Source: Stentor coeruleus
Taxonomy: Eukaryota > Ciliophora > Heterotrichea > Heterotrichida > Stentoridae
Assembly (NCBI GenBank): GCA_001970955.1
Contig: MPUH01000201.1
Coordinates: 19,068-83,067, forward strand
Direction of reading: 5' to 3'
Length of the DNA: 64,000 bases
In this document: piece by piece, positions 48,301-59,518 of the stretch
Layout of the letters: the number at the start of each line of letters is the position of its first letter
Numbering within the stretch: position 1 is the first letter of the stretch
Notes under the pieces: model-generated
Told to the model about the DNA's origin: nothing
The model's input: only the letters and a program-made list of their open reading frames with translations
Database searches by the model: none
Program-made: the position numbers and the translations under genes

Positions 48301-49618
48301 TAAAATTACTTGAATTATGAGCATTAGCAAATTCATTATTGAAATTTGATTTAGTAAAAGAAGAAGGTGACCGGTTCATTATTGTATCATTTAAAGACTG
48401 TGAAAAATTGTATCCTAATTGAGTATCGCGGGCGTTTGGGTCTTTAAAAGATGGGAAATTCTCTTTATTTGGCAATTTCGCCCAAGCTTCAGCGCTTTTT
48501 TCCCCTTCTCGTAATACTTCAGATATAGTGCTTAAAGGTCTGGATATTGGGGGTTTCCAAGGTGTATTTTTATTATTCCAATCAATATTCGCAGATTTAT
48601 TTGCCCCAGTTCCAATACTTATATTTCCTGTAACTGTAGAATTTCCAAGACCTCTTGTTGTCCCTCTTCCTCTTCCTATCCCAACCGTAGTATTTCTACT
48701 TTTAAAATCAGCTGAACTATGTGTTATAAGTTTACTTCCAACTTTAGCTTCATATTCTTCTTTAATTCTAAAAGATTCTTCAAGACTTCTACTTTCAATC
48801 ATAACATTACTTTCATATAAACCTAAAAATATCATTTTATGAGCTAAAACTCCTTCTGAAGGAAGAGAATTAAGGTCTTGCCCATTACCATAACTAATTG
48901 ACCCAGGGTCGTTTTTAAGTATATAAAATTCCATATATTTTTCACTCATACTTCTTGATGGCATAAGCATTCTTGGGATATTTATTTCAAAAGTTCTATT
49001 GTTTCTATCAAAATTAATCCTTTTAGGTCCAGCAATAACTGATTTCACAGAATCTTTTCCATCTTTAAGTACAGCAATATAAATACAAGAAATAGGGTCT
49101 AACATACATCCATTAATAAAAACCCCATTACTTATATCGAAACTACAATGATGTATCATAAGAGTTTTCTTAAAAAGTATTGCGATAACTTTAAAATTCC
49201 CAAAAGATCTTTTAAAAGCTAAACCGATATGCGTGAAATTTGGGTTTAAAACTTGATCTCTTTGCCCTTTGTCAATAGAATTGAATAGATTTTTATAACA
49301 GTTGTAAATTCCGAGGTTTGGACTATTTGATGGGTTTATTTCAAGTGTTTTTTCTTGATTTATTGAAATAAAATCAGAACCTACGACATCAAATGTTGTG
49401 AGTAAGCTTTGGAAACTACCTAAAGTTTGAAAACTCTCATATGCTGCTAAGGTACAATTTTCGTCTATGCATAAAGGAAGAAAGTTTGAAGATTTACGGG
49501 CTTGGTTAAGATCACGAATTAGGTCTAAAGCGACTCGAATTGCCAGTTCTTCATCTTTGAGTTCTTCAAGGCTTTTTGTTAGGATTTGAAGCGAAATATC
49601 TAGTGAGTTTTGTGACAT
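45307..49618 (-). CDS. Large N/Q-rich BTB protein (1371 aa after repair)
   Basis: As assembled this reads as two ORFs (45307-47526 and 47675-49618), but removing one copy of each repeat at the N gaps 47544 and 47725 (77 and 119 nt) gives one open frame of 1372 codons: NPETNPIV leads into MTSFHGKNSF. The N-terminal 300 residues are an unrecognised globular region (FKVIAILFKKTLMIHHCSF). Then comes a Gly/Arg patch (GIGRGRGTTRGLG) and about 300 residues rich in Asn, Ser, Gln and Tyr, which is prion-like. A BTB/POZ domain follows (YHDVILKVKDTDFKAHKAVL, FSASGFFREKL), with BACK-like helices, a possible MATH/TRAF-like segment, a second BACK-like region and a C-terminal coiled coil. A ubiquitin-adaptor or assembly role is inferred. 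Confidence 0.8.
47468..47620. repeat. 76-nt direct repeat flanking the N at 47544, inside the BTB gene
   Basis: Bases 47468-47543 and 47545-47620 are identical. Collapse removes 77 nt, and together with the next repeat restores the frame. Confidence 0.93.
47607..47843. repeat. 118-nt direct repeat flanking the N at 47725, inside the BTB gene
   Basis: Bases 47607-47724 recur from 47726 with one or two differences, one of which changes Phe to Ser (MNFLSNQNF versus MNSLSNQNF). The difference could be allelic or a sequencing error. Confidence 0.93.
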
Positions 49619-50049
49619 TTTTAAATATCCCGCATATTTTTAAGTGCTATGAAGAATTAAGTTTCTTGTGTTGAATATGAATACTTGATAAAAGTTTGAT
49701 AATAACTTTATTGGAGGGATTTATTAAATATGTTAAATAATTTGACTTTTTTGTTTCTGGTGAGGTTTTTTTGATAAAAGTTAAAATTATAATTTTTATA
49801 TAAGTTCGAGTTTACTTTGAATAATTATTGTTATAAGGTTTTATATTTGAATTGTAGGATTTTGGGAAAATTAAAAGTTTTGTGTTTAGAATTTTTATAT
49901 TGGAAAATTTAGGGTTTATGATTTACTGAGAAAATTCAAGGTATTTAAGATTATTAAAAACTTTAGATTAGATAGATTTTGGTTTCTTTTGGTTGGTAAG
50001 TAAATACTGAAAATATTATTTTTTATGATTTACAAAGTTCATATAATAG
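49619..50049. other. Divergent promoter region
   Basis: 431 nt between the BTB gene start and the gene at 50050. Mostly T/G-rich on the plus strand (the minus-strand 5' flank). The A/C-rich half expected next to the plus-strand gene is weak here. No gene seen. Confidence 0.4.
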
Positions 50050-50676
50050 ATGATATTGTCATCTAAAGAACCTAAATATGAATCAAATAAGGTAGGAAGT
50101 TTGTTTCACCTAGATCTTAAACCTGTTGAATCAATGCAAAATGAAAACAGGTGCATAGTTACTGCTGATTGTAAAATTAGAAGCAAATCAAGCCCGATGT
50201 CAGGTTTATATCAAGAAATTATCGATAGAAAGCCTGAAAGTCGTCGAATCGCAACACGCAACTCCCAAAAAAACTCATCAATTCAATCGAAATCACGAAT
50301 TATTACGTCAAAATTCGGATATGAACAAAGCACTGCTTATTCAAAATCTGGCTCAGCAAATCCAAGAAACCGATATATTGAAGAACAGAATTTTCACTTA
50401 TACAAACCACAGATTTTGTGTATTTCTCCTCGATCAAAAATCAAAATATATTCAAAAATCAATTTAACTATAAATCAATCCAAGAAACAAAATAAAAAAA
50501 CATTGAATATAAGAAGAAATACTTGTTTTAAACCTATTATTATAAGTCCCAAAAATCATGAGGATAATAATTTAAATGTTAAAGAACCAGTTGAATATAT
50601 GAAGCCCGCTATCACTTTTGGAGAAAAACTATGGAGACTTAATGAGATTTTGGTTTTCAGTTTACATAAAAAGTGA
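50050..50676 (+). CDS. Hypothetical basic Ser-rich protein, 208 aa
   Basis: Not recognised. A 208-residue protein rich in Ser, Lys, Arg and Asn. It starts MILSSKEPKYESNKVGSLFH and has a Ser/Arg-rich centre (RRIATRNSQKNSSIQSKSR) and short hydrophobic blocks near the end (KLWRLNEILVFSLHKK). No signal peptide or repeat. It is probably disordered. The start ATG follows a TAG and is the first in frame. Confidence 0.6.
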   Translation: MILSSKEPKYESNKVGSLFHLDLKPVESMQNENRCIVTADCKIRSKSSPMSGLYQEIIDRKPESRRIATRNSQKNSSIQSKSRIITSKFGYEQSTAYSKSGSANPRNRYIEEQNFHLYKPQILCISPRSKIKIYSKINLTINQSKKQNKKTLNIRRNTCFKPIIISPKNHEDNNLNVKEPVEYMKPAITFGEKLWRLNEILVFSLHKK

Positions 50677-51378
50677 TAAATTTAAGATTGTTAGTTGAAG
50701 ATTAAATTGATAGAGTTTAAATTGAAGATTTAAATTTTTTTTTTGTATAATATTTAATGGCTATCTATAAGTTTATATTCAATTATTAATATTCACTTTT
50801 TATACTTGTTTTGACTATGGGATTACAGCTTTATGGAAGTTAGGTTTTTTGTTTTTCAAATTTTTGTAGAAGACTTTTTAATGTAGATGGGACCTTTTAA
50901 AATCTGAAATGGGAAAAAAAACTTTCAAATCAAAATTAACAATTCTCATTTCTGAACTTGATTAGATTCAGGCCAGAAACATAAAATACTCACAGTTGTG
51001 GACGTGAAAATATGCCTCTTACAGGACTTAAAGACTTTCGTGACTCCTCCAGTTAGGTAGATCACTAGATTTGAGTTGCTTCTAAGAAGGTAATCCTAAT
51101 ATGAACCATCATATTTTCATCCATAGCCTATATTCTCATCTTACAACCCTTAAAATCTTTCCCATCATAAATCACATAAATTTTCAACATTTAATCATAT
51201 CAAAACTATCATTAAAATCTTCTTAATCTTGCTAATATTCAATAAACCAGCACATCAAAGTTCTAAAATTCTTAATTCTTTTCACCCTTATCCTCTATAT
51301 ATATATATATAAAGTAAAATTCATACTCCCCCCCCCCTTTTTGTTCTACAATTTTGAATTATTTAGTTATATATATAT
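50677..51378. other. Intergenic region with a GC-richer island and simple repeats
   Basis: Bases 50960-51115 are less AT-rich than the rest of the spacer and contain several potential short stems (for example around cttctaagaag); an unrecognised structured RNA is possible. Near the right end are a TA microsatellite (51297-51311), a run of ten C (51328-51337), and a second TA tract just before the next ATG. Confidence 0.4.
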
Positions 51379-51762
51379 ATGGTGATAAGAGAAATTTTTT
51401 CAGATCCAATCACTCGTAGTAATTACAACAGTCTAATCAAAAGCTGCTTACGAATGTGGGGTCATAATATTGCTAATAAAATCGGTGCTTTAATTGTAGA
51501 GTTCCGTGATAGTACTTTGGAAAGGAGCAACTTCAAAGTATCTTTTTATATTGAAAAAACCAAGTATGCTACTATAAAAGTGCAAGGTGGCTTTGGGAAA
51601 TTAACAAGAACTAAGTACAAGGTTAATATGAATTCTATTGAAAGATATGATTGGAGGGCGAAAGTCTGGAGAACTGTGAAGAAAATCGGATGTCATTTTT
51701 ATAATGTTCCATACTTACTTTCTATAAAAAATATAAACAGAGCCTTAAATTATTTTGATTAA
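51379..51762 (+). CDS. Hypothetical protein, 127 aa
   Basis: Not recognised. A 127-residue protein (MVIREIFSDPITRSNYNSLI...) with a helical N-terminal part, then a possibly beta-rich section (FKVSFYIEKTKYATIKVQGG) and a Tyr/Trp-containing end (YDWRAKVWRTVKKIG). The amino-acid mix, with Trp, Cys and Gly at normal levels, looks more like a real protein than a random AT-rich ORF. The ATG abuts a TA repeat, so the true start could be different. It is flanked by long non-coding stretches. Confidence 0.5.
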   Translation: MVIREIFSDPITRSNYNSLIKSCLRMWGHNIANKIGALIVEFRDSTLERSNFKVSFYIEKTKYATIKVQGGFGKLTRTKYKVNMNSIERYDWRAKVWRTVKKIGCHFYNVPYLLSIKNINRALNYFD

Positions 51763-53181
51763 CTCTTGACTTTTTTTTAATCAGCCTTTATTACTTAAGA
51801 ATATTTTGATTGTATTTTTTTCAATGAATTTTTAGAATATCAGAGGATTTCATATAATATATTTTGATTGGGTAAGAGTCTATTTATTGTCTAAGATTAA
51901 ATAAAAACTCAATTTTGATTTTTTTTTTTTTTTAGTCGAAGAATATTTGAAGATATTTTAGCTTTTTTTTTGTTAATGAAATTGAATAAGCTAGATTATG
52001 TAGATTATATGGTTATTACTATAAATTATTATTCATTTAAGAATAAGGTGGTAAAGAACTTAAAATTTATTGGATTTAAATCTAATAATTTTTTTTCAAT
52101 TTTTAAAGGTAAAATTATAAAAGAAGTGATAGATTAATAGAAAGACTTATAATGCAGTATATAAAGATTAAAAAATATACTATATCATAAATTTCAATAA
52201 ATATTTGAATCTACACTTTAAGCTTAATTTCAAGAATTTTATAATTTTGCATTGAAAGCATAGTTTTCAAATTATTAATATTAAATTTAATCTTAATTCA
52301 AAGGAAAATTATGATTAAATTGTCTACTCCTATAAATTCTTTACAGTTTACCTTAAACAATTTTGTGTTTACAATACTTATCAAACTTTTCAAAAATTGT
52401 ATCCTTAGCATCTTTAAAATTCTAAAAAGTTATTTCTAGCTTAGTTTCCTCTTTAATACAATTAACTTAAAAACTATCACCAGAAGCCAAATATATTTAA
52501 TTGTCAAAGAAAAAAAAATTTAATCATTTTAATTGAACTTTATGTAAAATAATAAATACTATAATCTGATAAACTTCTTCACAGATTTTACTTTTAGTTT
52601 TTCCTTTTATCAAAATTTAGTTATTCTGTTTAGCTTTAAACTTATAAAATCTTAAAGATTTTCATCAAGAGTTTCTAAATATCGATTTTTGAATAATTTT
52701 TAGCAAATTAAACAAGATTTAAGACATGTATTATCAAGAATAGCTTTTAAAAGGCTAAAAAAGTTTAAAGCTTTTAATAATATTATGGTAATTTAATAAT
52801 ATATATCAACAATTTCTCCTTAATAAAAAAAGCAATTGAAATTTTATACAAAATGAATGTTCTTTGGAGGGAAGTTCTTAATAATAGAAAATAATATGCA
52901 GAACCACTGAAAAATCATTGAAATTATATAATATTGCATATAAGAAAATATACTCTACTAATTTCCAACGACATATTTCTATTTTTCACAATTTTCTTAA
53001 CTGTTTTTATCTTCTCATCATTCAATTTCTTTTTTTATTATCTTATTTTCCACTATCTTCTCTTTTATCTTTACCTTATTTATCTTCACCACCTTAATTA
53101 GTTGTAGTAACCAATCCTATCTTTATCAATCAAAAATTTTATTAGATATTAATCAAAGACAATGATCCTATCTTTAACAAG
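51763..53181. other. Longest gene-free stretch, AT-rich
   Basis: About 1.4 kb between convergent genes with no credible ORF, RNA or repeat. T tracts occur near 51930. The plus strand turns C-containing and G-poor from about 52940 although it leads into a 3' end. Confidence 0.4.
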
Positions 53182-54384
53182 TTATTGTATTAAACAATCA
53201 CCATTGCACATACTACAAACAAAAGGCATTTCAGTATCATCCTTAATCATCTTATTTGGTTCTCTTGATGATGCAAGGGTCATTTCATCTGACAAAAATT
53301 TTTTCTTTCCTTCTTTGTGTTTATCTTTCTTTTCTTCATTTTCTAATGTCCCAAGTCTTTCTAAAGTTAAAAAAGAATAAGAAGCCGAAACAAGTTCCAA
53401 CCTCTGCCAAACTTCATCTCGAAAGTCATTATTTGAAATAAAACTTTCTTTTTCCCCAGCTTGTGAAGCTTTAAGACTACTAAGATCTGAGCAGATTTTG
53501 GCATTTCCAGGAAAATATTCTCTATAACTAGAATGTCCAGATAAAAACTCTTGTACTGAATCAGCAGCTCCTCTAAAAGAAGAACTCGGCACAATTGGTG
53601 GCCAAAAATTTTTTAAATTCCCAACACTTCCTCCATATCTTATTTCAAGTTGCTGTGGATGGAAATCATTTAGCATATCAGTTTTTTTTTCAATAAAATT
53701 GACTTTGTATAGAGTATTTGGTGGAAGAAGTTTGTTTAGACCATGAAGGTTTCTTCCTCCTCTTAATAAAAAAATTTTCCCAACTCTACATGGATAGTGA
53801 GTAAAAAGCTCAGCGATAAATTTTTTATGTAAGGTTAAATCGGTGATTGGGTATTTTTTGAGGTCTATTAGTATGACCCAGTTTTCAATCTGCCCTGGAA
53901 TTAACATGGTTTCTAGAATAAATTCTAGTAAGAAATAAGCACTGGCTAAGTGTAGGTGGTAAGGAAAATGTGATAGGATGAATGGACGAATTATTATTGC
54001 AGGTCTATATCTATTATCACGTCCATGTATATAAACCCCTCCTGAACTTAGAACCGGCTGTAATAGTGGAATTAAACTTTTGCAAGGAGGCCATTCTTGT
54101 TTCCATTTCAAATGGTATTTTAGTGCTTCATATGTTTGTGGGATATTCCAACCTTGACCGTATAGAAATCTCAATTTCATCAGGCTATCTGGTATTGCAA
54201 GGTCACGTTGAGCTAAATACTTATCTAATTGCTCAACCATAACTTTTTCCCACTCTTTTAGTTCCTGCTTAGCAAAAATCAATCGTTCTACAAAGTCTTC
54301 TGTTTCTATCAAACAATGTTGAGGTGTTGGCCAATATCTATAAGCTTCTTTTGGTGGTGCTACTTCAAAATTTCCTATTTTCAT
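53182..54384 (-). CDS. CRAL-TRIO (Sec14-like) lipid-binding protein
   Basis: A 400-residue protein. A CRAL-TRIO N-terminal helical region (about 40-105: LKEWEKVMVEQLDKYL, LRFLYGQGWNIPQTYEALKY) leads into the lipid-binding domain (about 105-255): VYIHGRDNRYRPAIIIRPF, NWVILIDLKKYPITDL, LFTHYPCRVGKIFLL, LLPPNTLYKVNFI and HPQQLEIRYGGSVGNL, which follow Sec14 strand order. A C-terminal extension of about 140 residues is charged and ends in a Cys cluster (CSMCNGDC). Sec14-like proteins transfer phosphoinositides or other lipids. No GOLD domain is visible. The first ATG is the only good start. Confidence 0.9.
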   Translation of the reverse strand: MKIGNFEVAPPKEAYRYWPTPQHCLIETEDFVERLIFAKQELKEWEKVMVEQLDKYLAQRDLAIPDSLMKLRFLYGQGWNIPQTYEALKYHLKWKQEWPPCKSLIPLLQPVLSSGGVYIHGRDNRYRPAIIIRPFILSHFPYHLHLASAYFLLEFILETMLIPGQIENWVILIDLKKYPITDLTLHKKFIAELFTHYPCRVGKIFLLRGGRNLHGLNKLLPPNTLYKVNFIEKKTDMLNDFHPQQLEIRYGGSVGNLKNFWPPIVPSSSFRGAADSVQEFLSGHSSYREYFPGNAKICSDLSSLKASQAGEKESFISNNDFRDEVWQRLELVSASYSFLTLERLGTLENEEKKDKHKEGKKKFLSDEMTLASSREPNKMIKDDTEMPFVCSMCNGDCLIQ

Positions 54385-54988
54385 ATTGTTATTTATTATT
54401 AGTTAAATCAACTTAATAGTTTTGAGTTTTTTTTTATTGGAAGGAGATTAAAGTTTATGAATGGATTTTCAGATAGTTTTTATGAGGTTTAGAGATTTTA
54501 GAGAACAAAACTGGTGGAAATTGGCAGCTTTTTTTGGGTTTATATAAGGATTATATTGTTTTTAATAGGCTTTTGATGATTATAGAGATGATGAGTTTGA
54601 AATAATTAGCATTATAATTAGGATTTAAAATAGAGGATTAGGCAATTTGAAATTAGATATGGATTAAATAAGGTTTGGAATATAATTAGCAAGTAATAGC
54701 TTAAGGTATGAATTATTTTAATTAGTAATTGAATAAATAATTTATATATTTTTTTACGCTTTGTATATCTTTCTTATAATTATAAACCATAACTTGGCTG
54801 TTTTACCCTTTGTTAATTTAGATTGTTTTTATCAACATAAAATCTAATAAAATAATTAAAACACTAAAACATCCTATTCCATTACAAATTTTATAAAAAC
54901 ATTAACCATCTCACAAACATTCTATCTTCAAAAATCCCATACTCAAATCTGCTAAAAAATATTTTTCATACTTTTAAATAAACCAAGA
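54385..54988. other. Divergent promoter region with two skew halves
   Basis: About 600 nt between the CRAL-TRIO gene and the WD40 gene. The left half is T/G-rich; from about 54840 the plus strand is A/C-rich with few G. No gene seen. Confidence 0.5.
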
Positions 54989-57298
54989 ATGGAATTTATC
55001 CCCGTTACTTTATTCCAGCATCCCAATATTCCAATCAAACTAAAAATCAGACGTCAAAGTACAGTAATCCTCATATAGCAAGTAAAAATAACCAAATCTC
55101 TCTACATACCCCAAGACGAAAGCTTATACGTTGGCTTGAGCAATGGGGAAATTCACTTGTGGAAAAAGCGTATGCCAGATAAAGTACTTCATATTTAGGA
55201 ATTCATCCAAAAAGACTGTGATCTGATCAACTTTTCTAGTGAAAACAGTCATAAAGGTGACATAACTTGTCTTTTATACGAAGAAAGGCTTTATGATGGA
55301 TTGATTGTATCAGGTTCTGCAGACTCTAAAATAAAAATCTGGGTCAAAAACATGCAAGGCAAAAGCAAAAAATACATCTGCTGCCAAACTTTAGTAGATC
55401 ATAATGGGACAATTCTAGCCATGGCGATATCAGGTCAAACAAATATAATTGCCTCAAGTTCAACAGATTCAACAATTAAAATCTGGAGAAAACAAACAGG
55501 AAGAGAACTTCTTTTATATCCTTTTTACGTTTGCATTCAAACTTTGACTGAACATTTAAGCTTAAAATCCCATGATACTCTTTCTAAAGGGGTATGGGTA
55601 AGTGCTTTAGTATGGAAAGAAGGTGATGAAATTCGTTTATTAGCTGGGGATTCTAAAGGGACTATAAATATATACAAACTTGATGACAATTGGAGAGAAC
55701 ATATGAATTTTTCATTAGAAAAAACAGGAGGCGAGTACCACAATTTGATTATAAGCCAGCTTTTATTAGTACCACAAGAGAATTTCTTGTTTTCTATAAG
55801 TTTTGACCAATATTTTAAAGGTCTGGATGCGACAAATGGTAATGAGTTCGTCACGGTTAGAAATCTAAACAGATGCTACTTTACAGCATTAGTTTGGGAT
55901 TATCCAGCTCATGAGCTTATAGCAGGAGATGAAAAAGGTTATGTCGGTGTGTGGAATGTATATCATGAAAGGCCTCTTTTTTGGGGTAAGTTATTCAAAG
56001 AGGATTTAAAAATTATATGTTTAACATTACGAGAAAGTCGTAAAGAACTTGTTGTAACTACAGAATCTCTTATAGAAGTTTTTCAGATAAAACGTGGGCA
56101 GTCATCTCATGATATTCAAGGCCATGAAGGGCCGATTTTAGCTATTCACGCTCAAGAAGCTCATCAAATCCATCGTTTGCATTCAAATAACAAGCCAAGA
56201 TTTATAACAAGTTCTATAGACAATACAATAAAAGTATGGGATTTAAGTGATTTATCAGTAACAACATCAATGAGTGCCCCAGCCAAAGCTGAAATCAGTT
56301 GCATGTGTTTTTTATCAATGTCAAGTCTCATTGCAACTGGACATGAAAATGGGAGTATCATGCTTTGGAACCCAGAAATCCATGAATCTGTACGTCTAAA
56401 ATGCGATCCAGAATATGCTCATTCTAATACCGTTACTGCAGTTGCTCAAGCTTTATATAAAGGGGATATTGAGTATTTGTTATCAGTTGGCTATGATGCA
56501 AGGATTTGTATATGGGAAATCACAGAAAAAAACTCAGCTTTTAAACAAGCAGTTGATGGTTCAGCAGGTATAACCGTAGCACCATCTTTAAGAAACCATG
56601 TCCAAACCAACACAAACCAGCCAGGAAATGAGCTTTTATGTGTTATTTACGACCCATTAAGAGAAAATATTATAGCTGGGGTTAATTCTGGGCTTATAAA
56701 ATTAGTAAGTATCCAAAGTACTGATGAAAATAAAGTTTTAGCTGGACATTTAGATTCTGTCATATCTTTAGCCCTTGAACTTAATATACTTTTTTCTGGT
56801 TCTGATGATAAGACTATTCGTTTATGGGATTTACAAAGCTGTGAAGCTCTTAGTATTGTCCTTAATGGACATACTAGTCCTGTTAGGTATTTAATGGTTA
56901 TTTTTGAATCTGGACATTTAGTTAGCTGTGGTCATGATGGGAAATTATTATTATGGAAAACAAATAATTATACTTTAGCCAAAACGGTTCAGAGGACTGA
57001 TCAGTTAAGTTGCCTTGCATTTTTGTCTTTACAAAATATTATACTTATTGGGACAGAACAATCAACTATTATTACTGTACCTATTAAACCTAAATATGGA
57101 AATCCTAAAGGGTTGAATTTAACTGTAAATAAAGCTGAAGTTCATATGGAAAAGAAAATCAAAATGAAAAGAGGAGAAGCAGTAGAAATGAATGATGATA
57201 CGAGGTCGATACAGAGTGAAGATTTACAAGAAGAGTATCCAGACCCTTCTGAGGAGTTACTAAAGAAAATTTATAATAGGAATAAGAATAAGAAATAA
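54989..57298 (+). CDS. Large WD40-repeat protein with two 15-nt introns
   Basis: A 759-residue protein. The longest uninterrupted ORF begins at 55301 without an ATG, but two introns (55064-55078 and 55184-55198) add 60 codons from the ATG at 54989 (MEFIPVTLFQHPNIPIKLKI). The new N-terminal part itself looks like WD40 sequence (YVGLSNGEIHLWKK), supporting the model. At least 10 WD motifs are visible, for example IVSGSADSKIKIWVK, IASSSTDSTIKIWRK, FITSSIDNTIKVWDL, LFSGSDDKTIRLWDL and LVSCGHDGKLLLWK, enough for two propellers. The C-terminal 60 residues are charged. No specific family is assigned; it is probably a scaffold. Confidence 0.9.
55064..55078 (+). other. 15-nt spliceosomal intron 1 of the WD40 gene
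   Basis: gtaatcctcatatag, phase 0, with an in-frame terminal TAG. It joins exon 1 (25 codons) to exon 2 (35 codons). A occupies position 10. Confidence 0.92.
55184..55198 (+). other. 15-nt spliceosomal intron 2 of the WD40 gene
   Basis: gtacttcatatttag, phase 0, with an in-frame terminal TAG. It joins exon 2 to the long third exon (700 codons). Fourth base is C rather than A; A occupies position 10. Confidence 0.92.
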
Positions 57299-57420
57299 TT
57301 TAATTTTATGTTTTTGATGATATGGTAGAGGATTTTATAAGATAAATGATATTATTTCGGTTTTAGTAAGGAATATTAAAATTATCAATAAAAATTCGTA
57401 GTTTTATTAATGATAAAGGA

Positions 57421-59518
57421 TTATGGTATCAAGCTAAAATTAAAGCTTCCTCTATTAGCTCTTGTTTTCCTAAACGGCTGCGACTTATTTCTAACCGCAG
57501 TACCACTGTTTAAAATTGGTAAATTATTCGCATCATCTTCAATATTAACAACTGTAGATTTGACATTATTATATATATCATTAACCAAATTTTCCATATC
57601 ATCTTGTTTCCATGGTATATGCGTTGATACTTTTTCCCAGCATTCTTTAACCATTTTCCCTCTAAAATTAATTAACGCAGGTCTTTCAAATTTCTTATTT
57701 CTGTACATTAAAGGTGTTGGTTTATACATAACAGTTGTCTTATATCCAGATATTAAAGATGCATTATTCCCACATCCTAAGCATTTTTTTTGTAAAGCAA
57801 GTCCTGAAGGTAAAGTTGATGTATAAGGCTCTGGGGTTGCCCTTGATTTATTAAGTGTCATATCATTTTGTAGTTCTTTATCATATGTTCTAACCATTGC
57901 ATGCCTATCTTCTTCATCTTGACATTCTAATGCTTGTTCAATTTGAGCGTTTTCAACAAGGCAAACAACCATTTTAGTAAGGTATTCAATAGAGTTTTCA
58001 AATCCTTTTAAAGCTTTTTTCTTATCATCATCAGTGTTTTTGATACTTGAAACATCTTTAGATAGTTGACTAAATTCACGTTTTAAAGACTTGGAGTTTT
58101 CTTCAAAGTCTTGAATTACTTGATTAAGTAAATTATTGTTTTCTTGTATAATAGCTTTGAAATAACCTTTATTAGACTCTTGTTTCTGTGAAATCTCATC
58201 TTGTAAAATTTTTAATATACTTGGCTGTATAAGGTTTATTCTACGTTCGATAATTTTTTCTATTTCTTCAACATCTGGGCCTAATATCAAAGGGTCTTTT
58301 TCATAAGTTGGTGATTGAGTTGTTGTTTCTTCAGTTTCCCTTTTATTTTTAACTTGGGGTTTCTTATTTTTCACAAATATTTCAGGAGTTTTTTTCCCAG
58401 TATCAATCATAAGGTTGACTTTCCGCTCTTCCATTTGCCGGTGATTGAGTTGTTGTTTCTTCAGTTTCCCTTTTATTTTTAACTTGGGGTTTCTTATTTT
58501 TCATAAATATTTCAGGAGTTTTTTTCCCAGTATCAATCATAAGGTTGACTTTCCGCTCTTCCATTTGTCTCATGCCTTCAAGGATTTTCTTAGCTTTTAT
58601 ATCTCGGCTTTCAATAGGTTCACTACTTATAACACAATTATTAAGGTTTTGGAGGACTCTAGACTCAAATTCAGCTAAAGTTCTTTGCCGACTAGGTTCG
58701 ATACAAATATGAAGATAATCTGATATCATTGTAGCAGTTTGTAATGGGATAAATCTATCAATAAACCTATCACGATGAGAAATTTCATTTTTAAGCTTGG
58801 CGATTTGGTCATTTAAATCAGAGAATTTTATATTAAATTGTTCAGTTGATATGATATATTCAGACTCATCGAGTTTATTTGCTTTAATTTCTCTTATTTG
58901 AGTTAATGTTTCTAAAGCTGCTTTTCTGATATTCTCAACTTCCCTTTTATAATTTCCCATTTCTAATGTATTGGCTTGAGCTTTACTCATTGCGGTAATT
59001 GATCGTTCATCAGCTTTGATTGACACTTCATTATAAACACTGTTTAGATTTTTAAAATTTGTATCGAGCTTACTGATTTCTTCGATTACTATATTTTTAT
59101 TTTCATCTATAGTTTTTTTTATACTCACAAGTTTATCTTCGGTAGTTTTCTCATTTTTATGTATACACAGTATCTCTTCTTGACTTTTCCCAATCATAAA
59201 GCTCAAATCTTTGATTTGTTCTCTGATTTGGTTTAAATCTTGGTTGATTTTAACTACATCTTTTTTTCTTTGCCCTTCTATAGCTGAGCAAGTCTCATAT
59301 ATTTTCGAAATAACTGTCTCTTGTGGTTTATCTCCAAGTACTGATACTTCAAGTTCTTTAACCCTTTTTTCTAACTTTTGACAATAATTTTTCAAATTCG
59401 CAAACATTTCTCTATCTTCCTTAGCCCTCGATAAAACAGGGTCTAGCTGTTGATGAATAACATCTCTAGTCCGATTCTCTAAATCAAACCACTCAAGTTC
59501 TTTTGTTGGTTGTTCCAT
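57421..59518 (-). CDS. Large coiled-coil protein (655 aa after repair)
   Basis: As assembled the frame is split by a tandem duplication (58310-58437 and 58440-58567, offset 130 nt). Removing one copy yields 656 codons. It is dominated by coiled coil (about 30-260 and 400-490: FANLKNYCQKLEKRVKELEV, LNDQIAKLKNEISHRDRF). A conserved-looking C-terminal segment contains LQKKCLGCGNNASLISGYKT followed by KPTPLMYRNKKFERPALIN, with a CxxC pair that might bind a metal. A 60-codon ORF directly upstream ends in TAA that abuts this ATG in the same frame. The family is not recognised; a basal-body or cytoskeletal role is only a guess from the architecture. Confidence 0.75.
58310..58567. repeat. 130-nt-offset direct duplication inside the coiled-coil gene
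   Basis: Bases 58310-58437 recur at 58440-58567 with one substitution (Val/Met codon). There is no N. The offset breaks the frame, and collapse restores it. Confidence 0.92.
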
